From positions 1 through 63,312 of the forward strand of contig NZ_WTEV01000017.1 in assembly GCF_009795885.1 (NCBI RefSeq): DNA of 63,312 nucleotides, given 5' to 3'. Position numbers and translations under genes: made by a program. Below, in pieces: positions 23,729-33,098 of this stretch. Source of the DNA: Gilliamella sp. Pas-s25. GTDB lineage: Bacteria; Pseudomonadota; Gammaproteobacteria; Enterobacterales; Orbaceae. Numbering within the stretch: position 1 is the stretch's first letter; each line of letters opens with the position of its first letter. The notes under the pieces are model-generated. The model was not told the DNA's origin and did no database searches. It saw nothing but the letters and a program-made list of their open reading frames with translations.

Positions 23729-24718
23729 ATGCAGGGTTCTGTAACAGAGTTTTTAAAACCTCACCTAGTTGATGTTGTTCAATACAGCCAAACACATGCC
23801 AAAGTGACTTTAGAGCCACTTGAGCGTGGTTTTGGTCATACTTTAGGTAATGCACTACGCCGCATTTTATTATCATCTATGCCGGGATATGCAGTAACCG
23901 AAGTTGAAATTGACGGTGTTCTGCATGAGTACAGTACTAAAGAAGGCGTTCAAGAAGATGTACTTGATATTTTGCTTAATTTAAAAAAATTAGCAGTACG
24001 AGTACATACTAAAGATGATGTGATGCTGACTTTAAACAAATCAGGTATTGGTGCAGTAACTGCATCTGATATCACTCATGATGGTGATGTTGAAATTGTT
24101 AATCCTGATTTAGTAATTTGTCATCTTACTGATGCCAATGCTTCAATTAGTATGCGTATTCGTGTACAACGAGGACGTGGTTATGTCCCTGCTTCTGCTC
24201 GCGTTAAGTCAGAAGATGAAGAACGACCAATCGGTCGTCTGTTAGTTGATGCATGTTATAGCCCTGTCGAGCGTATTGCTTATTCTGTTGATGCTGCTCG
24301 TGTGGAACAACGTACGGACTTAGATAAACTTGTTATCGATATGGAAACCAATGGTACTATCGATCCTGAGGAATCTATTCGTCGTGCATCAACTATTTTG
24401 GCTGAACAACTTGAAGCTTTCGTTGATTTACGTGATGTGCGTCAACCAGAAGTGAAAGAAGATAAACCGGAATTTGATCCAATTCTTTTACGTCCAGTAG
24501 ATGATTTGGAATTAACTGTTCGGTCTGCTAATTGCTTAAAAGCAGAAGCAGTTCATTATATTGGTGATTTAGTACAACGTACCGAAGTTGAGTTACTTAA
24601 AACCCCTAATCTTGGTAAGAAATCACTTACTGAAATTAAGGATGTACTCGCATCTCGTGGTTTATCTTTAGGCATGCGTCTTGAGAACTGGCCACCAGCA
24701 AGTATTGTTGAAGACTAA
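23729..24718 (+). CDS. rpoA: RNA polymerase alpha subunit
   Basis: Alpha dimerises to start polymerase assembly and its C-terminal domain contacts UP elements and activators such as CRP. The 329-residue product equals E. coli RpoA. The N-terminal domain has [20 protein letters not shown]; the C-terminal domain has [19 protein letters not shown] with the DNA-contact arginine moved into the usual RSANCLKAE context. GAGAGGA precedes the ATG. Confidence 0.98.
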   Translation: MQGSVTEFLKPHLVDVVQYSQTHAKVTLEPLERGFGHTLGNALRRILLSSMPGYAVTEVEIDGVLHEYSTKEGVQEDVLDILLNLKKLAVRVHTKDDVMLTLNKSGIGAVTASDITHDGDVEIVNPDLVICHLTDANASISMRIRVQRGRGYVPASARVKSEDEERPIGRLLVDACYSPVERIAYSVDAARVEQRTDLDKLVIDMETNGTIDPEESIRRASTILAEQLEAFVDLRDVRQPEVKEDKPEFDPILLRPVDDLELTVRSANCLKAEAVHYIGDLVQRTEVELLKTPNLGKKSLTEIKDVLASRGLSLGMRLENWPPASIVED

Positions 24719-24747
24719 AATAAAATTTATATAAGAAGGATAAAGTT

Positions 24748-25137
24748 ATGCGCCATCGTAAAAGTGGTCGTCAACTGAACCGAAATAGCAGCCATCGTCA
24801 AGCAATGTTTCGTAACATGACTAGTTCACTTGTTGAACATGAAATCATCAAAACTACATTGCCTAAAGCAAAAGAGTTGCGTCGTGTTGTTGAACCGTTA
24901 ATTACGCTAGCCAAAAGCGATAGCGTAGCTAATCGCCGTCTGGCTTTTGCTCGTATCCGTGATAAAGATACAGTTAAGAAATTATTTTCAGATTTAGGTC
25001 CACGTTTTGCTACCCGCCCAGGTGGTTATGTACGTATTTTAAAATGTGGTTTCCGTGATGGAGATAATGCTCCAATGGCTTATATTGAATTAGTTGATCG
25101 CCCTGCAGTAGAAGAAGCAGAAGCAGCAGCTGAATAA
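24748..25137 (+). CDS. rplQ: 50S ribosomal protein L17
   Basis: L17 sits near the exit tunnel. The 129-residue product (E. coli 127) begins [20 protein letters not shown] and ends in an acidic Ala/Glu tail. AGAAGGA precedes the ATG. It closes the alpha operon; a strong terminator follows 20 bp later. Confidence 0.98.
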   Translation: MRHRKSGRQLNRNSSHRQAMFRNMTSSLVEHEIIKTTLPKAKELRRVVEPLITLAKSDSVANRRLAFARIRDKDTVKKLFSDLGPRFATRPGGYVRILKCGFRDGDNAPMAYIELVDRPAVEEAEAAAE

Positions 25138-25157
25138 GTATTAAATCATTGTGTATT

Positions 25158-25189
25158 AAAACCGGCTATATGCCGGTTTTTTATTTTCT
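25158..25189 (+). terminator. Terminator of the alpha operon
   Basis: A perfect 9-bp stem (AAAACCGGC with GCCGGTTTT) encloses TATAT and is followed by a T-rich tail. It ends the rpsM-rplQ operon. Confidence 0.9.
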
Positions 25190-25327
25190 AATTTAGATTG
25201 ATCGTAATTACTTTAATTTACAGTTTATTGAACTTATTGTGGATAACTATCTACTAAGTGATATCAAGATATTATTGGTTGGGTAGATAAATTTCCAAAC
25301 GACAGTTATTTAACTTGATAAGCATAA

Positions 25328-25531
25328 TTAATAATGTGGTGGTGGCGTTTCTTCAGATAAATTAGCAATATTTGATGGTTGAGTAGCTTGTAGTTTTTGG
25401 GATAATAACGTTAATTGTTCTTTTAATTTACTTATATCTGCTTGAAGGTGTGTCACCATTTGGTTTAATTCTTCAATGGTAACTTCTTGAAAGGCAACTT
25501 TAGTTTCTAGCAATTCTAGTTGTTTATTCAT
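25328..25531 (-). CDS. slyX: SlyX family protein
   Basis: A 67-residue coiled-coil protein of unknown function. The N-terminal heptad-rich segment (about 3-45) and the C-terminal [15 protein letters not shown] tail match E. coli SlyX (72 residues), where the gene neighbours slyD. Here radC lies between it and slyD. No function is assigned to the family with certainty. Confidence 0.93.
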   Translation of the reverse strand: MNKQLELLETKVAFQEVTIEELNQMVTHLQADISKLKEQLTLLSQKLQATQPSNIANLSEETPPPHY

Positions 25532-25591
25532 AAAATAGGTTCATGTATGAGTTAGTAGGTAATAAGCTTACATTGTAAGTAAAAATAACGA

Positions 25592-26260
25592 TTAAATCCA
25601 TCCGCGTTCGGCAAAAGAAACATACTCACCTTTACCGATCACGATATGATCAACGATTCGAATATCAATTAAGTCACATACTTGTTCTATTTTTTTTGTG
25701 AGAATGCGATCTGCTTGGCTTGGTTCTGACATGCCAGAGGGGTGATTATGAGCTAAAATTAATGCTGCTGCATTAAGTTGTAGTGCTCGCCTTGCTACTT
25801 CTCGAGGATGTACTTCTACACAATTATAAGTACCAAAAAACATCTCTTCTGAATAAATGACATGATTTTGGTTATCTAAAAAAATCACCATAAAGACCTC
25901 ACGATCTTTATTCACTAATCGACTGGCTAAATAGTGATGTGTTATAGTTGGTGAAGTAAGCGAGTTTTCGTTGTTCATTTTAACCTTTAGATATCGATGT
26001 GAAAGTTCGACAACCGCTTTTAATTGTGTATATTTAGCTGTACCTAATCCTTTTTTTTGGCAAAAATCATTATGGCTTGCATTTATTAGATGATAGACAG
26101 AACCAAACTCATTTAATAATTTTTGAGATAACTCTAAAACGGGTAAATTATGGGTGCCTGTACGTAAAAAAAGAGCCAGTAATTCTGCATCACTGAGAGT
26201 TTCAACGCCAAATTTCAAAAGCTTCTCACGTGGCATTAATGCAACTGATTGTGAAGGCAT
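25592..26260 (-). CDS. radC: RadC family JAB/MPN+ domain protein
   Basis: A 222-residue RadC protein with an N-terminal helix-hairpin-helix region (about 10-75) and a C-terminal JAB1/MPN+ metalloprotease-like domain. The metal ligands are in LAHNHPSGMSEPSQAD, with an upstream glutamate in YSEEMFFGTYN. The family was once linked to DNA repair, but its real role is open. It stands between slyX and slyD on the minus strand. Confidence 0.93.
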   Translation of the reverse strand: MPSQSVALMPREKLLKFGVETLSDAELLALFLRTGTHNLPVLELSQKLLNEFGSVYHLINASHNDFCQKKGLGTAKYTQLKAVVELSHRYLKVKMNNENSLTSPTITHHYLASRLVNKDREVFMVIFLDNQNHVIYSEEMFFGTYNCVEVHPREVARRALQLNAAALILAHNHPSGMSEPSQADRILTKKIEQVCDLIDIRIVDHIVIGKGEYVSFAERGWI

Positions 26261-26387
26261 AATTGTTAGATTCCAATAATTGTAAAACCCAAATTATTAA
26301 AGGAAAAATTAATCAGGTAAAATGATAATGTAAAATATTGGGAGTTATTTCACAAATTATTAGGCAATATTAAATATATGTTAAATA

Positions 26388-26409
26388 AAAAGCGCTATGC
26401 AGCGCTTTT
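26388..26409 (-). terminator. Terminator downstream of slyD
   Basis: AAAAGCGCT (26388-26396) and AGCGCTTTT (26401-26409) form a 9-bp stem with an ATGC loop. In the minus direction it follows slyD by 26 bp and leads into TTTATTT; it is close to symmetric and may act both ways. Confidence 0.75.
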
Positions 26410-26435
26410 ATAATTTCATTTTAATGGGGGATGGA

Positions 26436-27014
26436 TTAGTGACAACCACATCCTCCATGACCACCGCCACAGCAACCCGTGCTTTCATCATCTTCATCTT
26501 CATGAGAGTGATGACCACCACAGCCACAGCCACCATGTCCGTGATCATGTCCATGTTCACCATGAATATGACCATGAGCAATTTCTTCTTCAGTTGCTTC
26601 ACGGATAGCTAATACTTCAACATTAAATTTTAGGTCTTGCCCTGCTAGCATGTGGTTGCCGTCAATAGTAACGCTATCGCCATCGATAGCAGTAATTTCA
26701 ACAGGTAAAGAACCCTGATCAGTATCTGCAAAAAAGCGCATGCCTACTTCGAGTTCATCAACGCCGACAAATACATCACGAGGAACATTTTGTACAAGTG
26801 CATCATTAAAATCACCATAGGCATTAATTATTTCAACTTCAAATTTATCACCAACTTGATGACCTTCTAGCGCGTTTTCAAGATCTTGTAATAGATTACC
26901 AGCACCTTGTAGATATTCAAGGGGGGCAGTAGCGGTTGCTTCGTCAACTAAAACGCCATCTGTAGTACGCACTTGATATGCCATACTCACTACTGTATTT
27001 TTTGCTATTTTCAT
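26436..27014 (-). CDS. slyD: FKBP-type peptidyl-prolyl isomerase SlyD with metal-binding tail
   Basis: SlyD is a prolyl isomerase and chaperone that also stores nickel for hydrogenase assembly. The 192-residue product has the FKBP domain (about 1-70 and 120-140) interrupted by the insert-in-flap domain (about 70-120). The tail from about residue 150 is very rich in His, Cys, Gly and Asp, for example HGEHGHDHGHGGCGCGG, as in E. coli SlyD (196 residues). A plus-strand open frame over the tail is a shadow of this low-complexity sequence. Confidence 0.96.
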   Translation of the reverse strand: MKIAKNTVVSMAYQVRTTDGVLVDEATATAPLEYLQGAGNLLQDLENALEGHQVGDKFEVEIINAYGDFNDALVQNVPRDVFVGVDELEVGMRFFADTDQGSLPVEITAIDGDSVTIDGNHMLAGQDLKFNVEVLAIREATEEEIAHGHIHGEHGHDHGHGGCGCGGHHSHEDEDDESTGCCGGGHGGCGCH

Positions 27015-27163
27015 TTTTTCTCCAACAAACTGTTACCGTGCAAATTGGCATAAATTTTAACGGAAAAAACAGTATATGTATTCTAAATTTTATGTTTTTG
27101 TTCAAAACTTACAAAAAGAATAATATAAGTAAGTAAGATAGTAATTTGATATTAAATATCATT

Positions 27164-27199
27164 AAAAAGGCGCAACCATGAATAGTTTAGCGCCTTTTT
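27164..27199 (-). terminator. Terminator downstream of fabI
   Basis: AAAAAGGCGC (27164-27173) and GCGCCTTTTT (27190-27199) form a 10-bp stem about 18 bp after the fabI stop on the minus strand, with a T-run on the same strand. It separates fabI from slyD. Confidence 0.85.
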
Positions 27200-27217
27200 C
27201 ATATATGATGAGATTGC

Positions 27218-28006
27218 TTATTTAAGTTCTAACTCATTCATTGCAGCGATGCTAAATCCACCATCGACGTGAATTACTTCACCAGTAATGCCTGATGCTA
27301 AATTAGAACATAAAAATGCTGCTGAATTGCCGACATCTTCAGTAGTCACTGTGCGACGAATTGGGGTTACTGATTCGCAGTGAGATAACATCTTTTTGAA
27401 ATCTTTAATGCCTGATGCGGCAAGTGTACGAATTGGACCTGCTGAAATTGCATTAACACGTACACCTTCTGGCCCCATGGCATTTGCCATATAACGTACA
27501 TTGGCTTCGAGTGATGCTTTAGCAAGACCCATCACATTATAGTTAGGGATTGCACGTTCAGCGCCAAGGTAAGAAAGCGTAACCAGTGCTGAGCCTGGAT
27601 TTAACATTGACCGGCATGCTTTAGCCATGGCAACAAAGCTGTAAGAGCTGATATCGTGAGCGATTGAAAACCCTTCACGAGTCACAGCATTAACATAATC
27701 ACCATCTAATTGATCACCCGGTGCAAAAGCGATAGCGTGGACAAAACCGTCGAATTTATCCCATGTTTTTGCAAGTTCAGTAAATAGTTCTGTGATGCTT
27801 TCATCATGTGCAACATCGCAAGGTAGAACGATTTTTGAACCAAAATCAGCGGCAAACTCCTCAACACGACCTTTTAATTTATCGTTTTGGTAAGTAAAAG
27901 CGAGTTCAGCACCCTCACGATGCATAGATTGTGCAATACCGTAAGCAATAGAACGGTTACTTGCAACACCCGTAACAAGTATACGTTTGCCTGTTAAAAA
28001 TCCCAT
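27218..28006 (-). CDS. fabI: Enoyl-[acyl-carrier-protein] reductase FabI
   Basis: FabI does the last reduction of each fatty-acid elongation cycle with NADH and is the triclosan target. An upstream in-frame ATG at 28030 would add eight residues, but the ATG at 28006 has AGAGGA before it and gives [20 protein letters not shown] and 262 residues, exactly the E. coli length. The catalytic Tyr and Lys are in [20 protein letters not shown]. The sequence is very close to E. coli FabI throughout. Confidence 0.97.
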   Translation of the reverse strand: MGFLTGKRILVTGVASNRSIAYGIAQSMHREGAELAFTYQNDKLKGRVEEFAADFGSKIVLPCDVAHDESITELFTELAKTWDKFDGFVHAIAFAPGDQLDGDYVNAVTREGFSIAHDISSYSFVAMAKACRSMLNPGSALVTLSYLGAERAIPNYNVMGLAKASLEANVRYMANAMGPEGVRVNAISAGPIRTLAASGIKDFKKMLSHCESVTPIRRTVTTEDVGNSAAFLCSNLASGITGEVIHVDGGFSIAAMNELELK

Positions 28007-28134
28007 AAATTGTTCCTCTAATGTTTTCACTATATAGTCTAGGATGGTGAAGATTATATGTTGATCAAGCCAACTTCGCTACAATAAATTTATGTTTCGC
28101 CACTTGTTGTTGTTTTATCTGATGTTACTGCGAG

Positions 28135-28177
28135 TTGTTTAGACGCTCAATAATTGACTATAATAGTCAACTATTGA
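28135..28177 (+). promoter_or_regulatory. tehB promoter with near-perfect type-1 IscR-like palindrome
   Basis: TTGTTT (28135-28140) and TATAAT (28159-28164) with an 18-bp spacer form a promoter. The -10 lies inside a long palindrome, 28147-28177, with arms ATTGACTA and TAGTCAAC. Its central 25 bp (28150-28174) match the published type-1 IscR consensus at 24 of 25 positions by eye, better than the sites at iscR itself in this window. A repressor bound here would block polymerase. Whether IscR uses it is inference. Confidence 0.65.
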
Positions 28178-28200
28178 TTTGTTTTAAGGATGATATTATT

Positions 28201-29061
28201 TTGGAAAATTTATTTAATTATAAAATGTTACCTGTCTGGGATGTTAAAAATTTACCACAAGTGTTTTGCGAAAAATACCATACCCAAGAAGGTACATGGG
28301 TACAGTTACACATTATTGCTGGTTGCTTAGATCTCGAGATATTAACAACGCAAGAGGAGATCAAAAGTCGACACCATTATGATATATTGCATCAACCACC
28401 ACTTATATTACCATTGCATTGGTATCGTATTGCCAATGTATCGGATGATCTACAATGTCAGTTAGCATTTTATTGTCAGCCAGAGGATTATACTTATAAA
28501 AAGTACCAAATGACTAAAACACATTCTGAAGTGGTGTCAGCTTGTCAATTTATTCCTAAAGGTAGAGTATTAGATCTTGGTTGTGGTTCTGGCCGTAATT
28601 CGCTTTATTTACAATTATTAGGTTTTGACGTCAACGCTGTTGATAAATCGGAACTGAGTATTAATAATTTACAACAGATTATTCATAATGAGAATCTAAA
28701 CCATATTAATGCTTCTCTCTATGATATTAACCAAGCCAACTTAAAAGGTGAATATGATTTCATTCTCTCAACAGTTGTGATGATGTTTTTACAACCAGAT
28801 AAAATCCCAGATATTATTCATAATATGCAGGCTATCACTAAACTTGGCGGTTATAATCTTATCGTCTGTGCAATGTCGACGGCTGATTATCCTTGTTCAG
28901 TGGGATTTTCATTCACATTTAAAGAACAAGAATTACTCAATTATTATCAAGATTGGGAAATCCTAAAATACAATGAAGATATAGGTCAATTACATAAAAC
29001 TGATATTCATGGTAATCGTATAAAATTGAGATTTGCAACACTGTTAGCGAGAAAACGATAA
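28201..29061 (+). CDS. tehB: TehB-type SAM-dependent methyltransferase (tellurite resistance)
   Basis: TehB methyltransferases detoxify tellurite with S-adenosylmethionine. The product has an N-terminal cupin-like TehB domain (about 10-90, with KYHTQEGTW) and a C-terminal class I methyltransferase domain with motif I VLDLGCGSGRNSLYL. The open frame begins upstream, but TTG 28201 has AAGGA ten bases before it and gives 286 residues, the length and N-terminus I recall for Haemophilus influenzae TehB. ATG 28225 lacks a ribosome-binding site. The gene has no tehA neighbour. The promoter carries a type-1 IscR-like palindrome. Confidence 0.85.
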   Translation: MENLFNYKMLPVWDVKNLPQVFCEKYHTQEGTWVQLHIIAGCLDLEILTTQEEIKSRHHYDILHQPPLILPLHWYRIANVSDDLQCQLAFYCQPEDYTYKKYQMTKTHSEVVSACQFIPKGRVLDLGCGSGRNSLYLQLLGFDVNAVDKSELSINNLQQIIHNENLNHINASLYDINQANLKGEYDFILSTVVMMFLQPDKIPDIIHNMQAITKLGGYNLIVCAMSTADYPCSVGFSFTFKEQELLNYYQDWEILKYNEDIGQLHKTDIHGNRIKLRFATLLARKR

Positions 29062-29091
29062 ATATTACAGGATTAAATATCCTGTAATATT
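29061..29091. terminator. Hairpin between convergent tehB and fmt
   Basis: A perfect 13-bp stem (AATATTACAGGAT with ATCCTGTAATATT) with a 5-base loop begins at the last base of tehB. It lies between two convergent genes and is likely a two-way terminator, although T-runs are short on both sides. Confidence 0.65.
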
Positions 29092-29104
29092 GTAGTTTGA
29101 ATGC

Positions 29105-30067
29105 TTAATCCATACTGAGCTTTTCGCCAACAACAAACCAAGACTGACGAGAATTTAATAAATCTTGTGCTGACATTGGTTTTTTACCCGCTGGTTGGAG
29201 CTTTGTCATATTTAATGCGCCTTTGCTTGTTGCGATGCAAATGCCGTTTTTGTCTGCTTGCAAAATCGTGCCAGCAGGCTGTTTTGAATCAATTTCAACG
29301 ATTTGAGCTTGCCATACCTTAACCGATTCGCCATTAACGATAAAATAGCTAACCGGCCATGGGTTAAAAGCGCGAACACAACGCTCGAGTTGCTCGGCAG
29401 ATAAATTCCAATCAAGTTTGGCTTCTTGTTTGGAAAGCTTTTCGGCATAGGTAACTTTCGCTTCATCTTGCTTTTCTGGTTGGATTTTCCCTTCACTGAT
29501 TAACGCTAATGTATCAAGCAAGCCTTGGGGACCAAGCTTTGCTAGTTTTTCATACAGCGATGCGCTAGTATCGGCTGGCTCAATTGGGCAGGTAAGCTTA
29601 TAAAGCATATCACCTGTATCAAGTCCTGCATCCATCTGCATAATGGTAATGCCCGTTTCTTGATCTCCTGCCCAGCAAGCACGCTGAATCGGTGCTGCGC
29701 CACGCCAGCGTGGTAATAATGAACCATGCACATTTAAACAACCTAGTTTGGGCATATCAAGCACCGCTTGTGGCAAAATAAGCCCATAAGCAACAACAAT
29801 CATAATGTCAGCATTAAGTTCAGCGATGATTTTTTGGTTTTCTTCGGATCTAAGCGTTGCGGGTTGATAAACAGGCAGACTATTTTCAATCGCTAATTGT
29901 TTAACAGGACTTGCAGTTAATTTATTACCACGACCCGCAGGGCGATCGGGCTGCGTAAAAACTGCTATCACATTATGCTTCGTATCAATAAGCGCTTTTA
30001 AATGGGTAGCTGCAAAATCAGGGGTTCCAGCAAAAATAATATTTAATGGTTTAGTTGCATGAGGCAT
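29105..30067 (-). CDS. fmt: Methionyl-tRNA formyltransferase
   Basis: Fmt formylates the initiator Met-tRNA with 10-formyl-tetrahydrofolate. The product starts with the formyltransferase domain ([17 protein letters not shown]; catalytic region [19 protein letters not shown]) and ends with the C-terminal OB-type tRNA-binding domain. Two starts are possible, 30082 and 30067; the second gives 320 residues, close to E. coli (315), with GGA ten bases upstream, so it is preferred only weakly. The usual partner def is not next to it. Confidence 0.95.
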   Translation of the reverse strand: MPHATKPLNIIFAGTPDFAATHLKALIDTKHNVIAVFTQPDRPAGRGNKLTASPVKQLAIENSLPVYQPATLRSEENQKIIAELNADIMIVVAYGLILPQAVLDMPKLGCLNVHGSLLPRWRGAAPIQRACWAGDQETGITIMQMDAGLDTGDMLYKLTCPIEPADTSASLYEKLAKLGPQGLLDTLALISEGKIQPEKQDEAKVTYAEKLSKQEAKLDWNLSAEQLERCVRAFNPWPVSYFIVNGESVKVWQAQIVEIDSKQPAGTILQADKNGICIATSKGALNMTKLQPAGKKPMSAQDLLNSRQSWFVVGEKLSMD

Positions 30068-30082
30068 AAGTATTATGTCCAT

Positions 30083-30442
30083 AATCGATAAATTATATGG
30101 ATTATACCTGAAATTTTAGAGAGAATCTTTAATCAAAAAGATATCACAATTATTATAAATACCTTTTATTTGTATCAAATTTGAAGGTAATACGTATAAA
30201 AGTAGAAGATGATGAACTACCCCTCTTTCATAAAGATTAATAATAGTATTTTTTAGAGATTATTTTGGGTTAGCTAGGTTTTAGACATTATCACTATTGC
30301 TATTTATTTCACTCAATAGACAATACACCCGAAGCTAACTATTACCAAATCATGTCCATAAAACCGGCAAAAGCTATAAAAAATCAGTAAATCTATTTAA
30401 CTTTTTAATTGTTTTTTAAAGAAAACAATAAAGTGTTAGTTT
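30083..30442. other. 360-bp intergenic region, AT-rich
   Basis: Between the permease and fmt, both on the minus strand. It must hold the fmt promoter. An imperfect hairpin ATTGTTTT...AAAACAAT at 30408-30429 follows the permease stop but lacks a G/C-rich stem or a clear T-tail. I see no coding sequence. Confidence 0.4.
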
Positions 30443-32350
30443 TTAAAACGGAAAAAATATTGGCACTAAAGCAATATCCACCGCCATTACCAAAAAAGTT
30501 AACGGTACGCCAATTTTAACAAAATCCCCAAAGCTATATCCACCCGGTGCAACCACCATGGTTTTAATTGGTGATGATACGGGGGTAATAAATGATGCCG
30601 ATGTGGCAATGGCAACCGTCATGGCAAATGGGTAGGGCGAATAATCAAATTTTAGTGCTAAATCAATGGCGATTGGTGCAATTAAAATGGCGGTTGCAGT
30701 ATTGGATATAAATAACCCAATGGTTGAACATAATAAAAAAATAAATGTCAGCACCATGTAAGGCCCGAAAGAACGTAGGTGAACTTCAAGCCAAGCAGAT
30801 ATAAGCGAAATACCGCCTGTTTTATTGAGAGCGAGGGCAAAAGGCATCATACCAATAATTAAAATTAAGGTTGGCCAGTGTATGGATTTATAGGCATTAG
30901 TCATATCAATACAGCGTGTCGCGCCCATTAATAAGCAGGCAATTAACGCAGCAACCACATTGGGCACAATGCCGGTTACCATTAACGTAATCATAATCGC
31001 TAGGTTAATTAACGCCAGCGGCGCTTGTGAACTTGCTGGTGCGATATCATCAATATCCGATGGATAGTCTAATACCACAAAATCACTGGTTCGCGTTTGT
31101 AATTTTTGTATTGATCCCCAGTCACCACAAACCAATAGTGTATCACTCATCTGTAAACGTTCTTGGAATAAGTTGTTTGTTTCAACGGGGGCATGATTAC
31201 GCCAAATGCCAATTACTGTTAGAAAATATTTCCCTCTAAAATTGATTTCATTGAGTGTTTTTCCACATAGTGTGGATTCGGGCAGTAGGGCGACTTCGGT
31301 CATACCGACTTGTTTAACTTGCTCTGAAAAATACTCACCGCGTAAAATTTTTGGTTCAAGATTATTGGTGGTTAAAAAGGTGCGATAATCTGCCTCCGAG
31401 TGTGACATATCCAGTAGCAAAATATCATTTTCACGAAACTCAGTTGAACCATTAACGGGAATTAATACTTTGTGAAATTTGCGCCAACGTTCAATACCAA
31501 TAACATTTACGCCATGTTCACTACGCAAATGCAAGCCATCAATTGTGCGCCCAACAAAAGGCGATCCCGCTAATATTTGTGCTCGGTGGGCACGGCCAAT
31601 TAATTTATAGTCACGGATTAAATCGGTAATTTTTCGTCTTTGCGGTTGGGTGTTGGTTGGGGTGACTTGTTCAGCTGTGAGCAACCAATTGCGTGTTAAC
31701 GTACAATAGATGACCCCAACAACTAAAACTCCTAAACCAATTGGTGTAATTGAAAAAAAACCAAACTCGTTTAATTTAAAATGATTGAGCTCACTGTTAA
31801 CAACAAGGTTTGGTGCGGTTGCAACTAAAGTCATCATGCCACTAATTAAAGCGGCAATACAAAGTGGCATCATTAATTTTTTAACGTGAATACCTGTGTG
31901 GTTGGCAATACTAATGGCAACAGGAATGAAAATGGCAACTACCCCTGTTGAACTCATCACTGAGCCGAGTAATGCAGCGCCTAACATGATATAGATAATA
32001 ATGCCAATATCGTTTTTGCCAGCTATTTTAAGAATATATTCGCTCATTTTGTATGAGACGCCCGTTCTCACTAAGCTTTCCCCAATAATAAATAATAGCG
32101 CAATTAAGATGATATTGGGATCACTAAAGCCTGCTAATGCCTCCGCTGGTGTTAATACACCACTAATGGTGATAGCTGTAATTGTGAGTAATGCAATAAT
32201 GTCCATTCTCAATTTACTAAATGAGAAGAGTAAAATGGCGATAAATAACAATAAACAGACGATAATAAAAGGAAAATATTGGTTTAAATAATCAGGCAAA
32301 AAAGCAGTAATCGACGACATTAAACTATGCCCAGATGACGATTGTTCCAC
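30443..32350 (-). CDS. SLC13/DASS-type anion permease with RCK C-terminal domains
   Basis: A 635-residue inner-membrane transporter resembling E. coli YfbS. Hydrophobic segments cover residues about 25-215, then a soluble region (about 225-430) contains two TrkA-C/RCK-C repeats, for example GRTIDGLHLRSEHGVNVIGI and GKTLNEINFRGKYFLTVIGI. A second membrane half follows (about 440-635), with the NTATAILIAPIAIDLAL segment typical of ArsB/SLC13 carriers. The likely substrates are anions such as sulfate or dicarboxylates; the sequence does not tell which. It stands alone. Confidence 0.8.
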   Translation of the reverse strand: MEQSSSGHSLMSSITAFLPDYLNQYFPFIIVCLLLFIAILLFSFSKLRMDIIALLTITAITISGVLTPAEALAGFSDPNIILIALLFIIGESLVRTGVSYKMSEYILKIAGKNDIGIIIYIMLGAALLGSVMSSTGVVAIFIPVAISIANHTGIHVKKLMMPLCIAALISGMMTLVATAPNLVVNSELNHFKLNEFGFFSITPIGLGVLVVGVIYCTLTRNWLLTAEQVTPTNTQPQRRKITDLIRDYKLIGRAHRAQILAGSPFVGRTIDGLHLRSEHGVNVIGIERWRKFHKVLIPVNGSTEFRENDILLLDMSHSEADYRTFLTTNNLEPKILRGEYFSEQVKQVGMTEVALLPESTLCGKTLNEINFRGKYFLTVIGIWRNHAPVETNNLFQERLQMSDTLLVCGDWGSIQKLQTRTSDFVVLDYPSDIDDIAPASSQAPLALINLAIMITLMVTGIVPNVVAALIACLLMGATRCIDMTNAYKSIHWPTLILIIGMMPFALALNKTGGISLISAWLEVHLRSFGPYMVLTFIFLLCSTIGLFISNTATAILIAPIAIDLALKFDYSPYPFAMTVAIATSASFITPVSSPIKTMVVAPGGYSFGDFVKIGVPLTFLVMAVDIALVPIFFPF

Positions 32351-32568
32351 GGGATATGACTCTATTATTTCAATAAGATTTTCGACATAATACCTTGATT
32401 TATTGCGATAGGGAATATGTTTCCTTAAACTTTGTTGTGCAACATCATCACAATGGCTCTGTTTTTAGTATTTATTGCTGTTTATGTTAAATTCTATTCG
32501 CGTTATTAAAATGTGGGTGTAATTTATGCAAATGAGGGAATACATTCAAAAACCTTTTAGGAGATTAT

Positions 32569-32983
32569 ATGTCATCAAAAAAACAGTTGCACAAATTATT
32601 GTTGATATTTTAGCTGAGGTTGGGGTTAAGCATTGCTATGGTATTGTCGGAGATACGTTAAATCAGATTTCATCAGCTATTAAAAAAAGTAATATTGAGT
32701 GGGTTCATGTTCGTCATGAAGAAGTGGGGGGGCTTTTGCAGCAGGGGTAGAAGCTTATTTAACAGACCAAATTACGGCTTGTGCTGGATCTTGTGGGCCA
32801 GGAAGTTTACATTTTATTAATGGTATTTATGAAGCACAACGTAATAAAGTACCTGTTATTTTATTGGCAAGCCAATTGGTGACTTCGCAACAAGGTACCG
32901 ATTTTCCGCAAGAAGTGGATTTTCAATGCACCATGAAGTGCAATTCGTCTTGTACCATAAGACTGATAGCTCTGATAAAATAG
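32569..32983 (+). pseudogene. Decayed, truncated poxB-like pyruvate oxidase gene
   Basis: The translated sequence KKTVAQIIVDILAEVGVKHC, then GIVGDTLNQ, HVRHEEVG and CAGSCGPGSLHFINGIYEAQ matches the first ~115 residues of thiamine-diphosphate enzymes such as E. coli PoxB. The ATG at 32569 with TAGGAG is out of frame: one base seems missing in an A7 run (32577-32583). A second shift lies in a G7 run near 32726-32732. After FPQEVDF (about 32923) similarity stops and the frame ends at TAG 32981-32983; the remaining 450 or so codons are gone. It is a clear remnant. Confidence 0.85.
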
Positions 32984-33000
32984 CGTCACGATTTTATCAG
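32972..33000. repeat. 10-bp perfect inverted repeat after the poxB remnant
   Basis: CTGATAAAAT (32972-32981) and ATTTTATCAG (32991-33000) with a 9-base loop. No T-run follows. It sits at the junction between the broken poxB-like gene and the membrane-protein array and may mark an old insertion or act as a hairpin. Confidence 0.55.
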
Positions 33001-33098
33001 CATAAAGTTTTGCAATTAATCAATTTAATCGCGCTAATTCAGCAAAATTCAAATTATTTCATTATGGTAGAAAGGATTTGACACGAGCATATAGACAG

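Noticed and set aside
26397-26612. Plus-strand open frame opposite slyD and the 64-codon frame beside it
   Set aside because: Low-complexity translations arising from the His/Gly-rich coding end of slyD.
30408-30429. Terminator after the SLC13-type permease
   Set aside because: The stem is made only of A/T-rich pairs with a long loop and no clear T-tail on the minus strand.
32929-32940. 12-base match (CACCATGAAGTG) between the poxB truncation point and the right part of the repeat elements
   Set aside because: Interesting because it lies at the breakpoint, but the match stops after 12 bases and is too short to call an element fragment by eye.
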